From Conexibacter sp. CPCC 205762 (lineage in GTDB: Bacteria > Actinomycetota > Thermoleophilia > Solirubrobacterales > Solirubrobacteraceae), in NCBI RefSeq assembly GCF_030646155.1, contig NZ_JAUTDN010000011.1, forward strand, positions 59,968 through 123,967: DNA of 64,000 bases, written 5' to 3'. The notes beneath the pieces are model-generated. The model was not told where the DNA came from and did no database searches. It worked only from the letters and a program-made list of their open reading frames with translations. This document shows, piece after piece, positions 23,972 through 33,720 of this stretch (within the stretch, counting starts at the first letter, position 1; the number at the start of each line of letters is the position of its first letter). The translations under genes were made by a program, and so were the position numbers.

Positions 23972-24627
23972 AGAATCGCCGACGGACTTCAGCTGCTGCG
24001 CGGCACGCCGCGCCACGCCTTCAACGTCTACCTCGCGGACGGCTACGTCGTCGACGCCGCGACCCGCTGGGCGCGGCGGCGGATCATCCGCCAGCTCGCC
24101 GGGGAGCGGCTCGCCGGCCACGTGATCACCCACGCCCACGCCGACCACCAGGGCGCCAGCGCCGCGCTCGCGCGCGAGCTGGGCCTGCCGATCCTGGCCG
24201 GCCACGCCGACGCCGACGCGATCGCGTCCGGCGACCTGCGCGACCGCGCGCCGGTCAACCCGCTCACCCGCTGGCAGCTGCGCAACTGGGCCGGCCCGGC
24301 CGCGCCGGTCGCGACCCGCCTGCGCGAGGGCGACCGCGTCGGCTCCTTCACCGTGCTGGAGACGCCCGGCCACGCGCCCGGCCTGATCTCGCTCTGGCGC
24401 GAGTCCGACCGCACCCTGATCGCCGCCGACGTCCTCTTCGGCCAGCACCCCGTCACGAGCCGCCCCGGCCTCCACGAGCCGCCCGCCCGCTTCACGCTCG
24501 ACCCGGCCCTCAACCGCACCCAGATCCGCCGCCTCGCCGCCCTCGAACCGGCCGTCGTCTGCTTCGGCCACGGCCCGCCCTCCCGCGACCCCACCGCCCT
24601 CACCCGCTTCGCGGCGGGGCTGCCGGA

Positions 24628-24631
<4 letters not shown>
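23966..24631 (+). CDS. metallo-beta-lactamase fold hydrolase
   Basis: A 221-aa soluble MBL-fold protein with the metal motif THAHADHQG (HxHxDH), the downstream ETPGHAPG His, an Asp in LIAADVLFG and a final His in CFGHGPP. These are the ligands expected for a two-metal hydrolase of the glyoxalase II/lactonase type. The substrate cannot be told. Its start codon lies inside a TetR-type operator, and it is divergent from the TetR gene. Its stop overlaps the convergent stop of the UvrA-like gene (24628-24631). Confidence 0.87.
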
Positions 24632-27012
<2,381 letters not shown>

Positions 27013-27018
27013 CGTGGT

Positions 27019-27432
27019 TCAGCTCACCTGCTGGATTCGGAGGAGGTTGCCCGCGGGGTCGCGGAAGGCGCAGTCGCGCACGCCGTACGGCTGATCGGTC
27101 GGCTCCTGCACGACCTCGCCGCTGTCGCCGGCCTGCAGCTTCTCGAAGGTGCCGTCGACGTCGGTCGTGGCGAGGTTGAGGCTGGCGTAGGTGCCCTTCG
27201 CCATCATCTCGGCGATCGTTCTCTGCTCGGCCTCGGTGACGCCCGGGTCGGCCTGCGGCGGGTAGAGCACGATCGACGTGCCGGGCTGGTTCGGCGGCCC
27301 GACCGTGATCCAGTGCATGCCGTTGTACTCGACGTCGTTGCGGATCTCGAAGCCGAGCGTGTCGCGGTAGAAGGCCGTCGTCTCGGCCGCATCGTTGTGC
27401 GGGAGCATGGCCTGGAAGATCGTGATGTCCAT
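27019..27432 (-). CDS. VOC/glyoxalase-fold protein
   Basis: A 137-aa vicinal-oxygen-chelate protein of the PhnB/glyoxalase type with two beta-alpha-beta-beta-beta halves (AETTAFYRDTLGFEIR, then RDCAFRDPAGNLLRIQQ). It may bind or modify a toxic small molecule. The ATG at 27432 has TAGAGT (27440-27445, minus strand) exactly 7 nt upstream, so this gene can be transcribed leaderless on its own besides reading through from the AraC gene. The stop is 6 nt before the UvrA-like gene. Specific activity is unknown. Confidence 0.85.
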   Translation of the reverse strand: MDITIFQAMLPHNDAAETTAFYRDTLGFEIRNDVEYNGMHWITVGPPNQPGTSIVLYPPQADPGVTEAEQRTIAEMMAKGTYASLNLATTDVDGTFEKLQAGDSGEVVQEPTDQPYGVRDCAFRDPAGNLLRIQQVS

Positions 27433-27442
27433 GGCGGCCACT

Positions 27443-27895
27443 CTAGGCACGGGTGGCGGGGTGCGCTTCTCGATTTCTGATCGGTTTGGTGACGCGCTTG
27501 GCGACGCACGGCGCGACCCCGCTCAGCTCCCCCGCCGCCTGCTCGCGATAGACGCTCGGCGGCACTCCGACGAGCTGCGCGAAGCGGCTGCTGAAGGTGC
27601 CCAGCGAGCTGAAGCCGACCTCGAAGCAGACCTCGGTGACGCTCAGGTCGCCGCGCCGCAGCAGCGCCATCGCGCGCTCGATCCGGCGCGTCATCAGGTA
27701 GTTGTACGGCGGCTCGCCGTAGGCGGCCTTGAACTGGCGGCTGAGGTGGCCGGCCGACATGCCGACCGCGCGCCCGAGCGCCTCGACGTCGAGCGGCTGC
27801 GCGTACTCGCGATCGATCCGGTCGCGCACGCGCCGCAGCAGCGCCAGGTCGCGCAGGCGCTGCTGCTCCGCGGCCGCTCTCGCTCTGCTGCTCAC
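27443..27895 (-). CDS. AraC family regulator (short form)
   Basis: A 150-aa protein that is essentially only the AraC DNA-binding domain: two HTH motifs (about 30-110) with VGMSAGHLSRQFKAAYGEPP and VCFEVGFSSLGTFSSRF. It lacks an N-terminal ligand domain, like SoxS/MarA. Start is GTG at 27895. It is the first gene of the AraC-VOC-UvrA-like operon and presumably its regulator. A perfect inverted repeat TCCGAT-N8-ATCGGA lies just upstream (27899-27918). Confidence 0.87.
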   Translation of the reverse strand: MSSRARAAAEQQRLRDLALLRRVRDRIDREYAQPLDVEALGRAVGMSAGHLSRQFKAAYGEPPYNYLMTRRIERAMALLRRGDLSVTEVCFEVGFSSLGTFSSRFAQLVGVPPSVYREQAAGELSGVAPCVAKRVTKPIRNREAHPATRA

Positions 27896-27898
27896 GTG

Positions 27899-27918
27899 TC
27901 CGATCGTGTCACATCGGA
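27899..27918. promoter_or_regulatory. inverted repeat upstream of the AraC gene
   Basis: TCCGAT-N8-ATCGGA sits 4 nt upstream of the GTG start of the AraC gene. It is a candidate operator for control of the AraC-VOC-UvrA operon. AraC proteins often use direct repeats, so the binder could be another regulator. Confidence 0.4.
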
Positions 27919-27932
27919 TCTGCGCGCGGGCG

Positions 27933-30062
27933 TCAGCGCACGAGCGTGAACTTGACCGTTCTCGCTCTGCCGCGGTTGCCGGCGGCGTCGGTCGCCACGA
28001 GCTGCAGCTCGTAGCTGCCGGCCGGCAGCGCGCGGCCGCCGAAGCGAGCGCTGAAGGGGATCGAGCTGGCGCCGCCGCGGACGCCGCGCGCGAACGTCTT
28101 GACGGTCGTGCGGAGCGTGCAGCGTCTGCCTCTGCGCGCGCCCGCGCGGCACTTGCCGCGCTGCTTGCGGCCGCTTCTGACGCGCACGACGGCGATCTTC
28201 ACGGTCGCCGCCTCGGAGCTGCTGAGGCGGATCGTCGTGCCGCTCGGCGTGCTCGTGCGGCGGCGTCTTCTGGCCGCGGCGCGGGCGCTCGGGGGTGCGG
28301 GCGCGGCTGCGCGGGCGCTGCTCGCCCGTGCCGACAGCGCCGTGTTGCCTCTGCCGGCGCGGAAGCGGGTCGCCGACAGGCGCACGCCGGCGAGCGCCGG
28401 CGCGGTGCGGTCGCCGCCGCCTCCGCCGCCGGGCGGCGCCGCGACGACGTCGATCGTCGCGCTCGCGCCGCTGGCGTTGCCGACGGCGTCGGTCGCCGTC
28501 ACGACGACGGTGCGCGCGCCCGGCGTGGCGAAGGTGTGGTCGACCTCGGCGCCCTGGGCGGTGCCGCCGTCGCCGAAGCTCCAGCCGACGGTCACCGGCC
28601 CGCTCATGTCGCTGACGTTCGCCCGCAGCTGGACCGGTCTGCCGGCGGTCGCGGTCGGCGGCACCGTCAGCGTCAGCCGCGGCGGGGCGCCGTCGAGCCG
28701 CCGCAGCACGATCGTCGCGGGGCCGCTCGCGGGCGCCTCACGTGTCGCGACGAGCGCCAACGGCTGCGCCGCCGTGCCGGCGACCGCGACGCGCGGCAGC
28801 GTCACCGCGCGCGTCTGCGCGCCGGCCTCGACCGGCGTGAGCGTGCCGCCGAGCGAGCGCTGCTGCAGCGACAGCGAGGGCGTCGCTCTCGCGCTCGTCT
28901 GCGCCGCGAGCGCGATCAGGCCGCTGCCGTCGGGCCAGGTCGCGGCGTGCGGGTCGGCGTAGGGCGCCGACGGCTGATAGCTGGGCGCCCCGACCTCCGC
29001 GAGGTCGCCGAGCGAGCCGGTCGCGAACAGCGGACGCTCGATCGCCTGCTGGCTGCCGTCGCCGAGTCTCAGCTGGGACAGCAGCAGCGCGTCGCCGCCG
29101 AGCGGGACCAGCGCGGGCGCCGCGATCCCGCCGAGGGCGTCGGCGACCGTCACCCCCATGTTCATCGCGCCGGCGTCGCTCCCGACCGCCGTCAGCAGTC
29201 TCGCGCCGACGCGCCAGACGACGATCGTCGCGCCGCCGGCGGTGACGACCGGCGCGGCGGCGTCGCTGCCGGATCCGTACGGCGTCCCGTCGATGCCGTC
29301 GACCGTCCAGGGCGCGTCCGCTCTGTTGCGGATCGCGAGGAAGCAGACGTCCGAACCGGGGAGGCAGAGCGTCGCGCTCGCGCGTCCGCCCTCTCCGGCT
29401 GCCGCGCGTGCGACGCCGACCTGTGCCGGACAGCCGCCGTTGCCGGACCAGTGCGAATCGGGCTGCTGGTCGCTGGTGAGGACCGTGCCGCCGGAGGTGA
29501 CCTCGAAGACGCGCAGGACCTGGTCCGAGTACGAGCCTATGACGAGGCAGGTGGGGACAGCGACGAGGCCGCTGCCGTCCGTGCGCAGCGCGACCGACGG
29601 CGTGCCCCAGATGCCCGGGTCGAAGTCGCCCGGCCGGTCGATCGCCGTCGCCGCCGCGAAGCCGCCGCGCGGCTGACGCGTCGTGACCCGCAGTCTGCCG
29701 TCGGAGCCGGTCCAAGCGGCGAGCGCGTGGCCGTCGGGCGCCATCGCGACGTCGGGGTCGCTGCCGAGACCGCCGTCGACGACGACCGGCGCGGACGCGG
29801 ACGCGCTCCAGAGCGCGAGCTTGACGGCGCCGGTCACGCTGCCGCCGCCGCGCCAGGCGGCGATCGCGTCGCCGCCGTCGGAGACGCCGACCGCGAGCGC
29901 GGTCGTGCTCGGCACGTCGAAGGAGCGGTCGATCGTGCTGTCGATCGACACCGGCGGGCTGAGGGCGGGGGCGGCGTCAGCGGCGACCGGCGCGAGCGCT
30001 GCTGAGGCGAACGCGACGACGGCGACGATCAGGGAGCGGCGGGGCCAGGACACGCGCCGCAT
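27933..30062 (-). CDS. secreted protein with PKD domain
   Basis: A 709-aa exported protein. A signal peptide (about 1-30, MRRVSWPRRSLIVAVVAFAS then Ala-rich) leads into a long beta-rich, repetitive N-terminal region (about 35-440) with propeller-like VAMAPDGHALAAW motifs. A PKD domain (about 460-540, WSFGDGGTAQG and VDHTFATPGARTVVVTATD), an Ala/Arg-rich spacer and a C-terminal Ig-like module (SYELQLVATDAAGNRGRART) follow. I chose the ATG at 30062 because it begins the signal peptide and has GGAG upstream; the open frame runs further upstream without a plausible start. No catalytic motif is seen; extracellular adhesion or display is possible. Confidence 0.75.
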   Translation of the reverse strand: MRRVSWPRRSLIVAVVAFASAALAPVAADAAPALSPPVSIDSTIDRSFDVPSTTALAVGVSDGGDAIAAWRGGGSVTGAVKLALWSASASAPVVVDGGLGSDPDVAMAPDGHALAAWTGSDGRLRVTTRQPRGGFAAATAIDRPGDFDPGIWGTPSVALRTDGSGLVAVPTCLVIGSYSDQVLRVFEVTSGGTVLTSDQQPDSHWSGNGGCPAQVGVARAAAGEGGRASATLCLPGSDVCFLAIRNRADAPWTVDGIDGTPYGSGSDAAAPVVTAGGATIVVWRVGARLLTAVGSDAGAMNMGVTVADALGGIAAPALVPLGGDALLLSQLRLGDGSQQAIERPLFATGSLGDLAEVGAPSYQPSAPYADPHAATWPDGSGLIALAAQTSARATPSLSLQQRSLGGTLTPVEAGAQTRAVTLPRVAVAGTAAQPLALVATREAPASGPATIVLRRLDGAPPRLTLTVPPTATAGRPVQLRANVSDMSGPVTVGWSFGDGGTAQGAEVDHTFATPGARTVVVTATDAVGNASGASATIDVVAAPPGGGGGGDRTAPALAGVRLSATRFRAGRGNTALSARASSARAAAPAPPSARAAARRRRRTSTPSGTTIRLSSSEAATVKIAVVRVRSGRKQRGKCRAGARRGRRCTLRTTVKTFARGVRGGASSIPFSARFGGRALPAGSYELQLVATDAAGNRGRARTVKFTLVR

Positions 30063-30249
30063 CGTACTCCGCGCGCGCCAGGCCGGACAGGTTTCCGGCC
30101 GAGCGATGACCGCCCGGCGGGTGCGACGGGCGGGCGTGCACACCGGTTGGTCGACCGCCCGCACCCATTCTTGAGTTGAGTCGTAACGACGGTGACAGTT
30201 CATGAATTCCCAGTTACGGAGTGAGCGTCTACGTGTCATCGTCACGCGC

Positions 30250-32322
30250 ATGTCCTCCCACTCCTTGCGCGGTCGCGCGCGTGGGGCACGTCGCGCTGCC
30301 CTGCCGCTCCTCATCGCCGCCCCGGTCGCGCTCGCGACCCTCCCCGCCGTCGCCCAGGCGGGCACCACCACGTTCAGAACCCAGGGCTGCGGCCAGACCT
30401 GGGAGGTCCCGGCCGGCGTCACCTCGGCGACCTTCGAGGTCCAGGGCGCCCAGGGCAAGAGCAGCGGCGGCCGCGGCGCGCTCGTCACCGCCGGCCTCGA
30501 CGTCACGCCCGGCCAGACGCTGTACCTCTGCGTCGACAGAGGCGGCGGCGCGGGCGGCACGTCCGCCGGCGCCGCCGGCGGCGGCTACAGCTCGGTCGCC
30601 ACCGGCCCCGACACGAGCGACGTGCGGATCGTCGCGGCCGGCGGCGGTGGCAGAGGCGCGAGCCTCGGCATCGGCACCGGCGGCGCGGGCGGCAACGCCG
30701 GCACGATCAGCGTCGCCGCCCAGGGCGGCGACGCCGGTGCCGCGAACGGCGGCCGGCCGGCCTCACCCAGCCCGGCCTCACCCGGCGTCGGCGGCGGCAA
30801 CGCGGACAACATGGCGATGAGCGGCAGAAACGGCGACGCCTACGCCGGCGGGGCCGGCGGCAACGGCGCCGCCGGATCGGCCGGCGGCGGCGGTGGCGGC
30901 GCCGGCTACTACGGCGGCGGCGGCGGGTCCGGCGCTGCCTCCGGCGGCGCCAACAGCGCCGGCGCCGGCGGTGGCGGCGGTTCCAGCTTCTGCGCCTCGC
31001 CGACGTGCACGGCCGTGCTCGGCAGCGGCGAGGCCTACGTCACGATCAGCTGGACCGACCCGATCGCGACGACGACGGTCGCGACGGTCAGCAGCGGCCA
31101 GGTGCTCGCGGGCGATCCGGTCACGTACCGCGCGACCGTCAGCCCCGTGCCGAGCGGCGGGACCGTCCACTTCAGCGTCGGCGGCTTCACGCTCGAGAAC
31201 TGCGACGCGAAGCCGGTCGACGCTGAGTCCGGCGTCGCCGAGTGCCAGTCGTGGATCACGGGCCCCCGGCGTGACGCCGAGCTGACGGCGACCTACAGCG
31301 GCGACGCCGCCCACGCGGGCTCGGAGGGCAGAGAGAGCTTCCACGTCTACGCCGGCGAGATCACCGCGACGCCGTCGCCGGACGCGCTGTTCGGCGAGGT
31401 CGAGTTGGGCGCCAGCACGACCAGAACGATCACCGTCGCCAACGTCGGCGACGCCGACGTCGCGATCAGCGAGCTGACCGGCATCCGCATCGGCGTCTAC
31501 ATGCCGACCGCGCCGATCGAGCTGAGCCCTCACTACAGCGCCGCCGACGACCAGTGCAGCGGCAGAACGCTGGCGCCGGGCGCGACCTGCGCCGTCGTCG
31601 TCAGATTCGCGCCGAGCGCGCTCGGCGAGCTGCTGGGCGAGTTCAGCGTCCGCTCCGACGCCTGGACCGGCAACGGTCGCGTCAAGCTGATCGGCACCGG
31701 GCTCGAGCCGAGACCGCAGGAGAGACAGCCGGAGACGAGAGATCCGGAGACCAGAGACCCGGAGACGAGACAGCCGCAGACGCCGAGCACGCCGGTCCCC
31801 ACGCCGTCGAACCCGGCCCCGGCGGCCCCCGCTCCGGTGACGCCCGTCAAGCCGGCTGAGGTGCCTGCGCCGAGAAACCCGGCCGTTCCGGTTGGCGCCT
31901 CCTCGCCGATCGGCGTCGCGCAGCCGGCCGTGGTGACGCAGTCCGGCGCCGTCAGACTGCCGCTGGTCTGCCCGCCCGGCCAGCCGTGCAGCGTCTCCGG
32001 CACGCTGACGCTGGCGATCACCGGCGGTCGGGCGCGCAGCTCGGCGTCGAAGACGACGCGTGTGCTGGTCCGCTTCTCCGGGATCAAGGTCGCCGCCGGC
32101 AAGACCAAGACGCTGCCGCTGAAGCTGCCGGCCTCCTTCGTCAAGGAGCAGCAGCGCAAGGGCGTGCGCAAGCTGCGCACCACGCTGACCGTGAACACGA
32201 CGCTCGGCAACGGCGCCAGAGTCACCAGACGCCAGGCCGTCACCCTGCTGATCCCGCGCGCCAGAGTCGCGCAGAGAACAGCCGCCCCGAGACAGACGGA
32301 GCGGCCCTCCTTCACCGGCTAG
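30250..32322 (+). CDS. secreted glycine-rich protein with Ig-like and HYDIN-like domains
   Basis: A ~690-aa exported protein. After the signal peptide (about 1-36, ending AVAQAG) comes a short Cys-containing beta domain. A glycine-rich stretch follows (about 60-265, GGGG and GAGG runs, bounded by SSFCASPTC). Next come an Ig-like domain (about 275-365), a HYDIN/choice-of-anchor-D-type domain (about 370-480, FGEVELGASTTRTITVANVG), short (PETRD) repeats, a Pro-rich linker and a C-terminal beta-sandwich module. An upstream start at 30202 is also possible; 30250 gives the better signal peptide. It is divergent from the PKD protein gene. An extracellular matrix or adhesive role is an inference. Confidence 0.75.
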   Translation: MSSHSLRGRARGARRAALPLLIAAPVALATLPAVAQAGTTTFRTQGCGQTWEVPAGVTSATFEVQGAQGKSSGGRGALVTAGLDVTPGQTLYLCVDRGGGAGGTSAGAAGGGYSSVATGPDTSDVRIVAAGGGGRGASLGIGTGGAGGNAGTISVAAQGGDAGAANGGRPASPSPASPGVGGGNADNMAMSGRNGDAYAGGAGGNGAAGSAGGGGGGAGYYGGGGGSGAASGGANSAGAGGGGGSSFCASPTCTAVLGSGEAYVTISWTDPIATTTVATVSSGQVLAGDPVTYRATVSPVPSGGTVHFSVGGFTLENCDAKPVDAESGVAECQSWITGPRRDAELTATYSGDAAHAGSEGRESFHVYAGEITATPSPDALFGEVELGASTTRTITVANVGDADVAISELTGIRIGVYMPTAPIELSPHYSAADDQCSGRTLAPGATCAVVVRFAPSALGELLGEFSVRSDAWTGNGRVKLIGTGLEPRPQERQPETRDPETRDPETRQPQTPSTPVPTPSNPAPAAPAPVTPVKPAEVPAPRNPAVPVGASSPIGVAQPAVVTQSGAVRLPLVCPPGQPCSVSGTLTLAITGGRARSSASKTTRVLVRFSGIKVAAGKTKTLPLKLPASFVKEQQRKGVRKLRTTLTVNTTLGNGARVTRRQAVTLLIPRARVAQRTAAPRQTERPSFTG

Positions 32323-32323
32323 G

Positions 32324-33712
32324 TCAGTCGCGACAGGCCGAGCCGCCGCCCGCGACCGGACCGCCGTCCAGCAGCCCACCGAGCGAGGGCCGCGGGCGCG
32401 GGTCGGGCTCGGGCACGACGTAGCCGTCGCGCGCGACGTAGGTCCAGCTCGCGCCGTCGCGCGCGAGCCGCTGCACCGCGCTCAGCAGGCGATCGATGTC
32501 GTCGGCGGAGGTGCCGACGCCGATGCTGGCGCGGACGGCGTCGCGCAAGCGCCCGCCGTGGCCGTCGCCGCTGCCAGCGGCGAAGTGGTCCATCAGCGGA
32601 TGGGCGCAGAAGGCGCCGTCGCGCACGCCTATGCCGTGCTCGGCGGCGAGCGCCGCCGCCAGCAGCGCCGGGTCGACGCCGTCGACGTTGAAGCTGACGA
32701 CGCCGACGCGGTCGTGGCCGCGCTCCCACAGCTCGTAGGTGCGCACGCCGTCGAGCGCGTCGAGCCCGGCGAGCAGGCGCTCCAGCAGCTCCTGCTCGTG
32801 CGCGACGACGCGCTCCCAGCCGACCTCGTCCAGCGCCCGCACCGCCGCGGCGATCGCGACGGCGCCGAGCGCGGCCGGCGTGCCGGCCTCGTGGCGCGCC
32901 GCGCCGGTCGTCCACTCGACCTCCTCGACGGTGACGCGGCGGACCGCGCCGCCGCCGGCGATGTACGGCCGCCCCTGGTCGAGCCAGTCGGCCCGCCCGG
33001 CCAGCACGCCCGCGCCGTAGGGCGCGTACAGCTTGTGGCCGGAGAAGGCGACGTAGTCGACGTCCCAGGCGGCGACGTCGATCGGCCGGTGGGCGGCCAG
33101 CTGCGCGGCGTCGAGCGCGACGCGCGCGCCGTGGCGGTGCGCGAGCTGGGCGATCTGCTCGATCGGCCAGATCTCGCCCGTCACGTTCGAGGCGCCCGTG
33201 ACGGAGACGAGCGCCGGGCCGCCGCCGAGTCCCGCCAGCTCCGTCTCCAGCGCTGCGAGCGCCGCGGCGGGGCTGGCCGGGATCGGCAGGTGGCGGACGT
33301 CGCCGCGCCGCCACGGCAGCAGGTTGGCGTGGTGCTCGCCGGCGAACGTCAGCGCCGTCGTGCCCGCGGGCAGCGCGCCCGCGAGCAGGTTGAACGCGTC
33401 GGTCGTGTTGCGCGTGAACAGCACGAGGTCGTCCTCGCGCGCGCCGACGAAGCCGCGCACGATCTCACGTGCGCGGATGTACGCCTCGGTGCTGACGAGC
33501 GACGCGAACCCCGCGCCGCGGTGGACGCTGCCGTAGTACGGCAGCAGCTCCGCGACGACGTCGGCGACCTGCTCCAGCGCCGGAGCGCTCGCCGCGTTGT
33601 CGAGGTTCGCGTACCGGACCCGTTCGCCGCCCACGAGCGGCACTTCGAGGTCGCTGCCGACGAGCGCGAGCAGGCGCTCGCCGGCGTGGACATGCTGCTC
33701 CGTGGCCGACAC
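32324..33712 (-). CDS. class V aminotransferase, cysteine desulfurase-like
   Basis: A 462-aa PLP enzyme of the SufS/IscS/CsdA fold. The internal-aldimine lysine is in FSGHKLYAPYGAG, the PLP phosphate site is near NTTDAFNLLAGA, LDAAQLAAHRPID provides the cofactor Asp, and VRDGAFCAHPLM places a cysteine where SufS has its catalytic Cys (RTGHHCAQPLM). It ends with GSACRD. It is the last gene of a four-gene leftward operon, starting (GTG at 33712) 8 nt after the stop of the secreted thioredoxin-like gene. Its likely reaction is release of sulfur from cysteine or a related compound; an ergothioneine-lyase-like (EgtE) or selenocysteine lyase role cannot be excluded. Confidence 0.82.
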   Translation of the reverse strand: MSATEQHVHAGERLLALVGSDLEVPLVGGERVRYANLDNAASAPALEQVADVVAELLPYYGSVHRGAGFASLVSTEAYIRAREIVRGFVGAREDDLVLFTRNTTDAFNLLAGALPAGTTALTFAGEHHANLLPWRRGDVRHLPIPASPAAALAALETELAGLGGGPALVSVTGASNVTGEIWPIEQIAQLAHRHGARVALDAAQLAAHRPIDVAAWDVDYVAFSGHKLYAPYGAGVLAGRADWLDQGRPYIAGGGAVRRVTVEEVEWTTGAARHEAGTPAALGAVAIAAAVRALDEVGWERVVAHEQELLERLLAGLDALDGVRTYELWERGHDRVGVVSFNVDGVDPALLAAALAAEHGIGVRDGAFCAHPLMDHFAAGSGDGHGGRLRDAVRASIGVGTSADDIDRLLSAVQRLARDGASWTYVARDGYVVPEPDPRPRPSLGGLLDGGPVAGGGSACRD

Positions 33713-33720
33713 GCGTGCGA